A stretch of DNA of 64,000 bases, taken from NCBI GenBank assembly GCA_944324245.1, contig CALUVO010000105.1:1-64000 (forward strand), given 5' to 3'. Each line of letters begins with the position of its first letter. Within the stretch, counting starts at the first letter, position 1. A program made the position numbers and the translations under genes. Origin of the DNA: Candidatus Gastranaerophilales bacterium (GTDB lineage Bacteria > Cyanobacteriota > Vampirovibrionia > Gastranaerophilales > Gastranaerophilaceae). Under the pieces are notes generated by a model. That model had not been told where the DNA came from, searched no databases, and saw only the letters and a program-made list of their open reading frames with translations. Of this stretch, positions 1-8,750 are shown piece after piece.

Positions 1-138
1 AAGAAAATCCAAGAAGCGGATTTGCCTTCTTTTCTTAGCGAGCTAAGGCGAGCTAAAGAAAATGGCGTCACGGCTGAACCACAAATAATTAAAAAAAAAT
101 TAAGGTCTGTAAATAGTGACCGGACGGACGCCGTGTGA
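1..138 (+). CDS. Possible C-terminal end of an unknown protein (partial at window edge)
   Basis: Frame 1 stays open from the window edge to a TGA at 136-138, giving 45 residues. The tail is charged (several Lys, Arg and Glu) and shows no domain I recognise. It would converge on ilvC, which lies on the other strand. The stretch is short, so chance openness cannot be excluded. The G+C-richer part near 120-175 is unlike the surrounding coding DNA. The start and family are outside the window. Confidence 0.35.
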   Translation, partial: KKIQEADLPSFLSELRRAKENGVTAEPQIIKKKLRSVNSDRTDAV

Positions 139-174
139 GGTCTTACCCCGAACTCAGTCCGGGAAGCGAGACGC

Positions 175-213
175 AAAAACTCCTAGAGCACGATTGAGTA
201 TCGTGCTCTAGGA
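175..213 (-). terminator. Intrinsic terminator downstream of ilvC
   Basis: A perfect 14-bp inverted repeat (TCCTAGAGCACGAT at 181-194 and its complement at 200-213, loop TGAGT) is followed on the minus strand by G and five T. This is the normal form of a Rho-independent terminator for the minus-strand ilvC transcript. A second small hairpin (CAGAAGC, AAA loop, GCTTCTG, 226-242) lies between it and the ilvC stop. Confidence 0.75.
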
Positions 214-261
214 AGGAAGCTAAGTCAGAAGCAAAGCTTCTGCGTGCTGTATAGAGATAAA

Positions 262-1290
<1,029 letters not shown>

Positions 1291-1562
1291 TCTTCTCTCC
1301 TTATTAATGTACTCCGTGTGCAAGTATTTTAGCACAATTTTTAACTTCGTCCAATAATTGGTTGATATTTTTTGTCAAGAATGTTGTCTGTGATGCCCTC
1401 GGGCACAAGTTCAGCTGACAAATAATTTTGTCGGATTTGTAAATCCGACCTACGTTATAGAGATGCCAGCGGTACAAGCTAGGCCACCTCAGATATTATA
1501 TGTTTATAGTAATTCTACTTTTGTAATAAACACTGGACAAAGAATTTTATTTGTGTATTAAT
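1291..1562. other. Intergenic region with short palindromic repeats, no gene seen
   Basis: I see no coding frame with a ribosome binding site. The region holds a near-perfect palindrome GTCGGATTT-GT-AAATCCGAC (1430-1449), a short GCCCTCGGGC palindrome (1394-1403), and CAAGTTCAGCTGACA (1406-1420), which resembles the end of the palindromic repeats near 48.95 kb. TACAAGCTAGGCCACCTCAG (1473-1492) resembles 4529-4548. These look like decayed dispersed repeats. Confidence 0.5.
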
Positions 1563-1568
1563 TATAAT
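1563..1568 (+). promoter_or_regulatory. Candidate -10 element TATAAT
   Basis: A consensus TATAAT stands just before the structured stretch 1575-1750. I do not see a good -35 box at 17 bp, so support is limited to the -10 hexamer and its position. Confidence 0.3.
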
Positions 1569-1574
1569 GTATTA

Positions 1575-1750
1575 ATCTATGACAATGTCATGAGGCAATT
1601 GTTAAAATGAGAATCAGAAAATACCAGAAGCGACAATTTTATACAAATTAGAAGTCTTCGCAATTAATTGAAAAGATTGCGGTATTTCCGCATGAGCATA
1701 GAAAGAATTTGTGAAGTCTTCTGATAAATTCGGAAGGCTTTTCTGTCTCT
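1575..1750 (+). ncRNA. Candidate structured small RNA or long leader
   Basis: The stretch lacks a convincing ORF but is rich in paired segments: TGACAATGTCA at its start, ACAAATT (1643-1649) pairing with AATTTGT (1706-1712), GCAAT/ATTGC inside that arm, and AAGTCTTC (1714-1721) pairing with GAAGGCTT (1733-1740, one G-U) followed by a pyrimidine-rich TTCTGTCTC. GAAGTCTTC occurs twice (1651 and 1713). A TATAAT lies just upstream. It could be a free RNA of about 170 nt, part of the leader of the following genes, or a decayed repeat. I do not recognise a known RNA family. Confidence 0.3.
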
Positions 1751-1857
1751 ATATAAAAGATTAATGTTACAAATTATAAAAATACTTATATTTTTTAGCA
1801 CAAAACATTATTCACACACGTTGAAACAACAAAGTTATACAAGGAGAAATAATAAAA

Positions 1858-1938
1858 ATGTTTAATATCCGACGAAATACACAATCAAGAACAAACGGAA
1901 AAATTGTATTAGTTATGAACTTGGTATGGGGCTTATAA
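1858..1938 (+). CDS. Possible 26-residue leader peptide
   Basis: An ATG at 1858 follows AAGGAGAAATAATAAAA, the best Shine-Dalgarno site in this region, and opens a 26-codon frame ending TAA at 1936-1938. The peptide is basic at its N-terminus and ends in a hydrophobic stretch. It sits 31 bases upstream of the 489-residue gene at 1970, separated by a small hairpin (ATACAC/GTGTAT, 1938-1956). It may be a translated leader that couples to or regulates that gene, or a remnant of an older start. No homology can be claimed. Confidence 0.4.
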   Translation: MFNIRRNTQSRTNGKIVLVMNLVWGL

Positions 1939-1969
1939 TACACTGCCCCTGTGTATAAAGGAAAATTAG

Positions 1970-3439
1970 ATGTTAATTAATAAACTTACAACAGCATTTG
2001 GCGATCACTCTTCATTATTACCCCTGTTTGCAAAAGATGTAGTAAATAGTACCGGTATGACAGCATTTTCTTATGATGCCGGCGGAAAAATAGAAGCAAA
2101 AGACAGATGTTGGGATGAATTTGGCACAATGGCTATCTGGATGGGTGGCTTGCCGATTTATAAATGGGTATATAACAACACAGCATATAAAATAGCAAAA
2201 ATTAATCCAAACGTTGATTACAGACTCTTAAAAGATAAAGCACAGCTTTCAGTTGCACAAAAATATGCACAATCTTTGACTGACAGAGCTGATATTGCAC
2301 AATCAATTGCAAAAGCTGCTGCTAATACAACAAAAACTAAATTCATGTTTTTAGGTAAATTTGCTGCTGCCACTGCATTGACACTGGCATCGTTCTTTAC
2401 CCTTGTTAAAGTAAAACAGCATTACACTAAAAAAGAAATTGAAAAACAGTTTTGGGCAAAAAAATCTGCTCAAATGCAATATACAAATTCATTTGCACAG
2501 AGCCCTGCATTCAAAGCATTCTTGCCTGCTGAACAGTCAGACAAATCAGTTAAACCAAATAAAAATGTTTCTTTTAAAGGCTGGGCTGCTCTTGCTTCAA
2601 AATTAGGCAGTAAAGCAAAAGAAGCTATGTTTGATCCCGTTCAGAACCTCTTCGTTGTTGACGTTGGTATTTCAGGAGAAAGACTAGTTAATTCAAGAAC
2701 GAAAACTGAATTTGCCGAAACATCTATAAAAGAAGGCAGTTTATTATTCTTCTTATACATTGCCGGCAAGTTTATACAGGACGGAATAGAAAAAGCCAGT
2801 GAAAAATTAGGCAAACCTATAGGTTTGCATGCTGAGGTTTTATCCTCCGGCTATATGAATGAAGCTATAAAATCAGGCAAAGTAAATGATGATATAAAAG
2901 CACTGAAGCCTCTTATAGATTCTGTAAATAATGCTAAAAATGCCTTAGAAGCAAATAAGTCTGAAGCAAACAAACTTGCTCTTGAAGAAACTAAGAAAGC
3001 TTTATTTGAATTTATTTACAATGCAAAAAATCAGGACAACACTGTTATTAAAGCTGCTAAGCACTCTAAAATCATTAAAACTATTGTTGATGGCAATTGG
3101 GTGGACAAACTCTTTAATAAAGCTAAAAATACCCATTTAATTGATCCTATGCAATACATTAAAGTCGGTGATATAGAAAGCGTTACAAACAATGTTTCCA
3201 AGCTTGCTGAATTTGCTTCTAAGCATGATAATATTACCGAATTCCTGAAAAAATGCAGAAATATGAAAATAGCTTCTGTTGCAGCCAATATGGGAATTTC
3301 CTGTTTATTCCTCGGATTGATTGTTCCTTATTCTATGATGAAATACAGACAAGCACATCAGAATGGAAAAAAAGAATTCCACGTACAGTCTGAAATAGAA
3401 AGACAGCTTGAACAAAGTTTTAAAGGAAGAGTTGCATAG
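1970..3439 (+). CDS. Unknown membrane protein, 489 aa
   Basis: I do not recognise the family; it resembles uncharacterised proteins of gut Melainabacteria. Hydrophobic segments that could span a membrane lie at about 126-148, 257-270 and 433-455, separated by Lys/Ala-rich helical regions; there is no signal peptide. The N-terminal 80 residues, with an acidic patch around KDRCWDEFG, look like the best-folded part. A short NVSFKG segment is at 199-204. AAAGGA upstream supports the ATG at 1970. It converges on the next gene with only 2 bases between stops. A possible leader peptide precedes it. Confidence 0.75.
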   Translation: MLINKLTTAFGDHSSLLPLFAKDVVNSTGMTAFSYDAGGKIEAKDRCWDEFGTMAIWMGGLPIYKWVYNNTAYKIAKINPNVDYRLLKDKAQLSVAQKYAQSLTDRADIAQSIAKAAANTTKTKFMFLGKFAAATALTLASFFTLVKVKQHYTKKEIEKQFWAKKSAQMQYTNSFAQSPAFKAFLPAEQSDKSVKPNKNVSFKGWAALASKLGSKAKEAMFDPVQNLFVVDVGISGERLVNSRTKTEFAETSIKEGSLLFFLYIAGKFIQDGIEKASEKLGKPIGLHAEVLSSGYMNEAIKSGKVNDDIKALKPLIDSVNNAKNALEANKSEANKLALEETKKALFEFIYNAKNQDNTVIKAAKHSKIIKTIVDGNWVDKLFNKAKNTHLIDPMQYIKVGDIESVTNNVSKLAEFASKHDNITEFLKKCRNMKIASVAANMGISCLFLGLIVPYSMMKYRQAHQNGKKEFHVQSEIERQLEQSFKGRVA

Positions 3440-3441
3440 AT

Positions 3442-4257
3442 TTAATTTGCAAGAAGAGTAAATATTCTTTTTTCAGCTTTATAGATGAGAAGTTCGAGTT
3501 TTAATTGCTTTTGTTCGTCTTTATTTAGCTGTTTGCTTTTAAGCTTTGTCTCGCAATCCTTGATTTTATCATCCAGCTTTGTTGTTGTTTCATCAATTTT
3601 TGACTGTGCTGCAGGGTTAAAGAGGTTATCTTGATTTTCATCAATTATATTATACAAATCCTGTTTATCTTCAGCGCCGGTGAAGTCAGACGGTTTTGTA
3701 TTAATACCGTTTATAACCTGAGTAAGAGAAGTTGTAATTTCTTCAGTATTAAAACCTGTTTCTCCCAGTGCAGAAAATGTTGAAATAAGTGCCATTAATA
3801 TTTCCGATACAGAATAAAGTGTCATTATTTTAAATTGTGCTTCTTCTACCGTTGCTTTAATTTTATCTTCAAGAAGTTTTATTTGTCTGTTTGTATCGTC
3901 ATCACTTAAAAAAGGATTATTTAATAGCATTGAAATTTGCGAAACATATCCTGCTATTGTTGATTTAACAGAACCTATTATGCTATGTACTTTTGAAGCA
4001 GCGTTTATTATAACTGTTGTCAATTCATTTGTATTCAGCTTTGACGCTATATTTACATTATCCGTCATTTTTTGTGCAATATCAGCAAGCGGTGCCATCT
4101 CCAGAGTGTAATCTTTGTTATTAGCATTACATTCGGCAACAGTAGACTTATTTTGAACAAATTGCATTTCATCGTTGTTTGTAACAGATGCAGCTTTATC
4201 GATTTTTGACAGATATGTGTTAGATGTTGGAAAAGAAGTTATTCCGCCGAATAACAT
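3442..4257 (-). CDS. Unknown helical protein, 271 aa
   Basis: Family not recognised. The protein starts MLFGGITSF and has no clear signal peptide. The middle (about 85-175) is helical with moderately hydrophobic stretches around 95-112 and 145-165. The C-terminal third is Lys/Glu/Gln-rich and probably forms a coiled coil. A very good ribosome site (GGAGGT) precedes the ATG at 4257. It ends 2 bases from the convergent 489-residue gene, so the two transcripts meet here without a visible terminator hairpin. The 295-base gap upstream holds structured repeats. Confidence 0.7.
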   Translation of the reverse strand: MLFGGITSFPTSNTYLSKIDKAASVTNNDEMQFVQNKSTVAECNANNKDYTLEMAPLADIAQKMTDNVNIASKLNTNELTTVIINAASKVHSIIGSVKSTIAGYVSQISMLLNNPFLSDDDTNRQIKLLEDKIKATVEEAQFKIMTLYSVSEILMALISTFSALGETGFNTEEITTSLTQVINGINTKPSDFTGAEDKQDLYNIIDENQDNLFNPAAQSKIDETTTKLDDKIKDCETKLKSKQLNKDEQKQLKLELLIYKAEKRIFTLLAN

Positions 4258-4369
4258 ATAATGACCTCCAGGATGTTTGTTCTTAATAAATATCGGTCAT
4301 ATATGTATGATACTTTAGGCTTTATTAAAATTTGTAAAAATTTTATATAGTCAACTGACTCCGACTACT

Positions 4370-4400
4370 TGTTGAACCTGTGCAATAAACAAGTTCAACA
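4370..4400. repeat. Palindromic dispersed repeat, interrupted copy
   Basis: TGTTGAAC at 4370-4377 and GTTCAACA at 4393-4400 are complementary. The right half AAACAAGTTCAACA resembles the repeat AAACAAGTTCAGCATGACA near 48.96 kb, with about ten extra bases in the loop. It is probably a diverged member of the same palindromic family. Confidence 0.4.
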
Positions 4401-4409
4401 TTTAACAAT

Positions 4410-4499
4410 AAGTCTGGCACAGCCAACAAGTGCATGGGGTCTACCTCTCAGAAACAATACTTAATTGTTTCTTCGGCAGAGTCGTAAAATGCTAGACTT
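4410..4499. repeat. Structured repeat with closing helix and inner hairpin (copy 1 of the ACTCTGCCGA family)
   Basis: AAGTCTGGCA (4410-4419) pairs with TGCTAGACTT (4490-4499) over 10 bp including one G-U. Inside is a 9-bp hairpin AGAAACAAT/ATTGTTTCT (4450-4458/4464-4472, loop ACTTA). Its flanks GGGGTCTACCTCTC (4436-4449) and TCGGCAGAGTC (4473-4483) are shared, as reverse complements or direct copies, with two elements next to the tRNA at 49.1-49.4 kb. It lies between the GNAT gene and the 271-residue gene. Confidence 0.6.
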
Positions 4500-4552
4500 G
4501 GCGCCATTCGCACTCCGTGTACCACTCATACAAGCGAGGCCGCATCAGACAA

Positions 4553-5533
4553 CTATTTTATGGGTCTATAAGCCTGTGTATAATAATAATCTTCTTTAAA
4601 CCCAAGTCTTCTGTACATTTTTAATGCCGGATAGTTATCAGTTTCAGTACTTGCATTAACCTCAGAAAGCATACTTAAATGTTTATCGGTAAGTGATTTT
4701 ACCGTATTATAAAGCATTGCCTCACCCAGTCCTTTTGAACAGTGTTCTTTGCCCATACCAATAAGCGGTATGTTTGCAATACGTCCAGCAGTGATATTAG
4801 CAAAACATATACCAACAGGCATGTCATTGTATAACAAAACGCTGGTGCAGTCGGGCAAAAATCTGCCGTATATGTCTGTCACAATCTTGTTTAAGATATC
4901 TTTGCTGCCTGCTTCTGATAAAAATCTTGGGTCAAATAGTGCATCAGATGTTTCTTTGAAAGAATTGTTGATGATTTTTACAATATCATCAATGTATTTT
5001 GAATCCCATTTTACAATGCTGTATCCGTCAGGAAGACTGCGTTGTTTGTATGCTTTAAAAATTTCTATGGATTTTATATTCCCAAATTCAAATCGTTCTA
5101 CAGCAAGACCTATAAGCTTAAAGCCATATTTTATTATCTCGGGTGTAAATTCTTCCTGTGAACCTAACATCGGGTAAGTAACAACTTTTTCTTTAAGCAG
5201 TTCCTTATTCACTTCCAGAAATTTTTGCATTAGCAGTTTTCTTTTTTCATTTAATTTTTCTTCGCCAATGCAGTGTATCATATTAAGCTCTAAAGCTTCG
5301 CTTATTTCTGTCGTATAAACCATAAAAGCTGTTGGAATGTCATCCTCCATAAGGATAAGACATTTAATCAGGCCTTCATTGACACTTGCTGTAAAATCTT
5401 CGTAATCAAGAGGTTCAAGCTCAAACTTGTATTCTGAAAATGCTTTATTTTTAAAGTCATTATAGACTCCTTTAAAAATATTTTTGATATTGTCTGTATA
5501 TTCCTGAACTTTATAGGTTATTGTTTCCGGCAT
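4553..5533 (-). CDS. GNAT-family N-acetyltransferase, double-domain
   Basis: The 326-residue protein has a clear GNAT fold at its C-terminus: the acetyl-CoA pyrophosphate-binding motif GMGKEHCSKGLGEAML at 259-274 and the closing segment ALKMYRRLGFKED at 303-315. Residues 1-150 look like a second, degenerate GNAT domain without a clear acetyl-CoA loop. The substrate is not predictable. Its ATG overlaps the ribBA stop codon by one base (TAATG), so it is translated with the riboflavin operon and is the last gene in it. A small-molecule or protein acetylation role linked to flavin metabolism is possible but only inferred. Confidence 0.8.
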   Translation of the reverse strand: MPETITYKVQEYTDNIKNIFKGVYNDFKNKAFSEYKFELEPLDYEDFTASVNEGLIKCLILMEDDIPTAFMVYTTEISEALELNMIHCIGEEKLNEKRKLLMQKFLEVNKELLKEKVVTYPMLGSQEEFTPEIIKYGFKLIGLAVERFEFGNIKSIEIFKAYKQRSLPDGYSIVKWDSKYIDDIVKIINNSFKETSDALFDPRFLSEAGSKDILNKIVTDIYGRFLPDCTSVLLYNDMPVGICFANITAGRIANIPLIGMGKEHCSKGLGEAMLYNTVKSLTDKHLSMLSEVNASTETDNYPALKMYRRLGFKEDYYYTQAYRPIK

Positions 5534-6804
5534 TATTTTTGCTCCATTTTGTTTATATCAAGCATGTGATGCATTTTATTGGCTTTTGTACATAAATATC
5601 TGTAGTTATACTTCGTGCATTCTGATTCAACCTGTACACGTTCAACAATTTCAAGTCCGTAACCCTCAAGGCCAATGATTTTCTGCGGGTTGTTAGTAAT
5701 AAGCTTAAACTTCTTAAATCCTAAATCAAGTAGAATCTGAGCACCGTCACCGTAATCTCTTAAATCAGAATTGAATCCAAGTGACAGGTTAGCCTGTACT
5801 GTATCTTCGCCCTGGTCTTGAAGAGCATAAGCTTTTATCTTATTAACTATTCCTATGCCTCTTCCTTCGTGATTCATTAAGTAGACAACTGCACCTTTAC
5901 CGTATTTATCAATCATTTTCATTGAGTTTTGAAGCTGGCTATTACAGTCGCATCTGAGACTGTGGAATGTGTCCCCTGTAAGGCAAATACTATGCATTCT
6001 GACGAGAGGTATTTTATCGGACCCATCGTCCTTTAAAAGAGCCACATGCTCCTGCCCAGTAAGAGCATGCCTGTAGCCTAACAGCCTGAATGTTCCAAAA
6101 GCAGTAGGCAGTGTAACTTCTGCTTCTCTTATCATCAATTTTTCATTTTTTAGCCTGTATGCGATAAGCTGAGCAACAGTTATAAATTTCATATTGTGCT
6201 TATCAGCAAATTTACGCAAATCATCACGTCTTGCCATTGTACCGTCAGGATTAACTATTTCACAGCACACGGCCGCGTCTTTCAAACCCGCAAGTCTGCA
6301 TAAATCAACAGACGCCTCTGTGTGTCCGACTCTTTCCAGAACTCCGCCCTCTTTTGCAATAAGAGGAAAAATATGTCCGGGCTGCCTTAAATCAGCAGGA
6401 AGTGTATCGTCATCTGCTAATAGTTTGAGCGTAACTGAACGGTCATAAGCGGAAACGCCGGTTGTAACACCGTATTTCGGGTCAGCATCAATGCTCTGGG
6501 TAAATGCAGTACCTTTTATATCTGTATTATTCTTTACCATAAAATCAAGACCGAGTTTTCTTGCTCTTGCTTTACTTATAGGTGCACAAAGTACTCCTTT
6601 GGCCTCGGTAATCATAAAATTAACGTTTTCAGGTGTTGCAAACTCGGCAGCACAAATTAAATCGCCTTCATTTTCTCTTGACTCATCATCTGCTACTATT
6701 ACCATTCCGCCTTTTTTAATAGTTGCTATAGCATCTTCTACACTGTCAAAGCGAAAAGAAGTGTCCTTGTTAAATACATCCTTTATATTTTCAAGTAATG
6801 ACAT
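5533..6804 (-). CDS. ribBA: Bifunctional DHBP synthase / GTP cyclohydrolase II
   Basis: Makes both riboflavin precursors: 3,4-dihydroxy-2-butanone 4-phosphate from ribulose 5-phosphate and the pyrimidine from GTP. Residues 1 to about 205 are the RibB domain with DDESRENEGD at 39-48 and HTEAS at 161-165. Residues 210-423 are the RibA domain with zinc cysteines C274, C285 and C287 in CLTGDTFHSLRCDC and the catalytic block NHEGRGIGIVNKIKAY at 311-326. The 423-residue length is normal for the fusion. It overlaps ribE upstream and the GNAT gene downstream by one base each, so the three are translationally coupled. ribD and ribH are not in the window. Confidence 0.96.
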   Translation of the reverse strand: MSLLENIKDVFNKDTSFRFDSVEDAIATIKKGGMVIVADDESRENEGDLICAAEFATPENVNFMITEAKGVLCAPISKARARKLGLDFMVKNNTDIKGTAFTQSIDADPKYGVTTGVSAYDRSVTLKLLADDDTLPADLRQPGHIFPLIAKEGGVLERVGHTEASVDLCRLAGLKDAAVCCEIVNPDGTMARRDDLRKFADKHNMKFITVAQLIAYRLKNEKLMIREAEVTLPTAFGTFRLLGYRHALTGQEHVALLKDDGSDKIPLVRMHSICLTGDTFHSLRCDCNSQLQNSMKMIDKYGKGAVVYLMNHEGRGIGIVNKIKAYALQDQGEDTVQANLSLGFNSDLRDYGDGAQILLDLGFKKFKLITNNPQKIIGLEGYGLEIVERVQVESECTKYNYRYLCTKANKMHHMLDINKMEQK

Positions 6805-7457
6805 TAAATAAATCCGTTCTTCTCTAATAAATTCATATTGATTGCTGATGAATTATCTTTAATATTATCATTCGATAATAAATATTTTTCAACATATTTA
6901 GCCAGTATATCAGTCTCCAGATTGACTCGTGTTCCCTTTTTATAAAATTTAATACAGGTATTATCAAAAGTATGCGGAATAACTGCAATTTTAAATGTAT
7001 TCTTATTTGTATCAAATACTGTCAAACTGATTCCGTCTATTGTTACAGAACCCTTTTTTACAATCTGTTTACACAGTGTATCCTGTGTTGTAAATGTAAA
7101 TAAAATTGAGTCACCCGTTTTACTTATTTCTTCAACAACTGCTGTTCCGTCCACATGCCCTGTTACTATATGGCCGTTAAGCCTGTCTGAAAGACGCATA
7201 GCTCTTTCCAAATTAACAAAATGTCCTTTATTTATGTCATTAAAAGTCGTAACGGACAGAGTCTGCGCAGACGCAAAAACTTTAAAAGTACTCTGCGTTT
7301 TTGCAGTAACAGTTTGACAGGCGCCGTTTATTGCAACACTATCACCGATTTTAATTTCCTGCGCAAGTTTTGCTGATTCTATCTCAAGATACAATGCTCC
7401 GTCAGAAAATGAAGCATTAATAACTTTTCCTGTGTCTTCAATTAAGCCGGTAAACAT
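6804..7457 (-). CDS. ribE: Riboflavin synthase, alpha chain
   Basis: Dismutates two 6,7-dimethyl-8-ribityllumazine to riboflavin. The protein begins with the hallmark MFTGLIEDTG and contains two similar lumazine-binding barrels; the second begins near GHIVTGHVDG at about residue 97. At 217 residues it has normal family length, with a short Asn/Ser-rich tail. No Shine-Dalgarno is obvious at 7457, but the FAD oxidoreductase gene ends 21 bases upstream, so re-initiation within the operon is likely. There is no space for an FMN riboswitch directly upstream; any flavin control would have to act at the operon promoter near 9.83 kb. Confidence 0.95.
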   Translation of the reverse strand: MFTGLIEDTGKVINASFSDGALYLEIESAKLAQEIKIGDSVAINGACQTVTAKTQSTFKVFASAQTLSVTTFNDINKGHFVNLERAMRLSDRLNGHIVTGHVDGTAVVEEISKTGDSILFTFTTQDTLCKQIVKKGSVTIDGISLTVFDTNKNTFKIAVIPHTFDNTCIKFYKKGTRVNLETDILAKYVEKYLLSNDNIKDNSSAINMNLLEKNGFI

Positions 7458-7478
7458 AATAACAATTTAGCACAAAAA

Positions 7479-8750
7479 TTACGACCTTAAAATATTAACT
7501 ACATCTCTTGCCACTGCCTCGCCCATTGAAAAGCAAGAAGTCTGTATACGTAAAGCAGCCTGTGCACTAAAGTCAGATGACAGATGCCGTCCTGCTATAT
7601 AAAGATTGTCAAAATCAACTGATTTTAGACATTCTATTGGCAGTTCGTAGTCAACTTTTGTGTGCTGCAGAGTTGAAGAATCTTTTTTATAAGAATGGAT
7701 ATCAATCGGGTAATCAGCGTGCAATACAGGATTATTATAAGTATTTCCGCTTAAAATATCTTCTTTCGTATATATTTTTTGACCTTTTACCCTTCTTGAT
7801 TCTCTGATGCCAATCATATCGGCGATATTTGATATATATGATTGTTCAAAGCCCGGAAAACTCGCTTTCACGAAGGTATAAAGACGCCAAATCTGCTGTC
7901 TTGCCATTATAAGGGCTTTTGACCTTGCAAATGGGTCGAGAGGGTCTGTATCAGCATCTAAAAGAATTCTCGGACAGTTCAATGAAACAGTACCCGGCAT
8001 AGAAGGCACTGTAAACAATTGGAAATATGACGCATCCTCTTCCTGTATAAGTCCTTTTGCTATACCTTCCTCAAATATCGGACGTAGTGCCCATTTTTTG
8101 TCTTTATCCCATGTGCACGCAGTAGAAAGGTGTATAGCTCCGTCAATATTGTATGAGGTTGTAACATTTCTGTCTTTGTCAAAATCCATAAGCCATCCGG
8201 AAAATTTTTGTAAGTCTATTCCCGAAATATGAAATCTTAAAGTCATAGGTTGTCGATGTGAAAAATTATCAAGAATTTCATTTTTTAAAATATAAGAAAA
8301 ATTTCCATCGCCTGTTGCATCTAAAAAATAATTCGATTCGATATGTAATGATAACATTTTTGACATCAAACCGACCGACTGTACATGATTTTTATCATAA
8401 ATAGCACCAACTATTTCTGTATCATATAAAATTTCACACCCTGTTCTTTCTAGCATGGTATCAAGCGCGATTTTGGCAAGTTCAGGATTAAACCAGCCGC
8501 TGTTTCCGTCTCCGTAAGTGATTTGTGCGTTATATTTCTGCAGTTCCTTTATAAAGTCGTTATAAAACTCGCAGTTTATATTCATTGTGTTTGATTTCAT
8601 TGCGGGAATAACCAGCGCGGAAGTTATAGTACCGCCTAAATGAATATTTTTTTCAATTATAAGTGTTCTTAAGCCGTATTTTGTGGCAATGTATCCTGCG
8701 GCAACACCTGATGTTCCGCCTCCGCAAACTACTAAATCATACACAGGCAT
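7479..8750 (-). CDS. FAD-dependent oxidoreductase (FAD_oxidored type)
   Basis: A 423-residue flavoprotein with an N-terminal dinucleotide-binding motif GGGTSG at 10-15, the ribose-binding acid E33 after the second strand, a LGGT segment at 38-41, and the second FAD contact DATGDG around 146-151. The overall pattern fits the FAD_oxidored group, whose substrates are mostly unknown. It overlaps the methyltransferase-like gene upstream by 14 bases and is followed by ribE, so a flavoenzyme and the flavin pathway are made together. It is not closely similar to the DAO-type oxidase half of MnmC as far as I can see. The substrate is unknown. Confidence 0.85.
   Translation of the reverse strand: MPVYDLVVCGGGTSGVAAGYIATKYGLRTLIIEKNIHLGGTITSALVIPAMKSNTMNINCEFYNDFIKELQKYNAQITYGDGNSGWFNPELAKIALDTMLERTGCEILYDTEIVGAIYDKNHVQSVGLMSKMLSLHIESNYFLDATGDGNFSYILKNEILDNFSHRQPMTLRFHISGIDLQKFSGWLMDFDKDRNVTTSYNIDGAIHLSTACTWDKDKKWALRPIFEEGIAKGLIQEEDASYFQLFTVPSMPGTVSLNCPRILLDADTDPLDPFARSKALIMARQQIWRLYTFVKASFPGFEQSYISNIADMIGIRESRRVKGQKIYTKEDILSGNTYNNPVLHADYPIDIHSYKKDSSTLQHTKVDYELPIECLKSVDFDNLYIAGRHLSSDFSAQAALRIQTSCFSMGEAVARDVVNILRS

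Noticed and set aside
120-240. Possible SRP RNA because of GGAAGGAAGC near 210-220
   Set aside because: The GGAA is not capping a helix; the adjacent hairpin has loop TGAGT and acts as a terminator for ilvC. The conserved SRP domain IV cannot be folded here.
6804-7478. FMN riboswitch before ribE
   Set aside because: Only 21 bases separate ribE from the preceding gene, too few for the aptamer; none is seen before the operon either.
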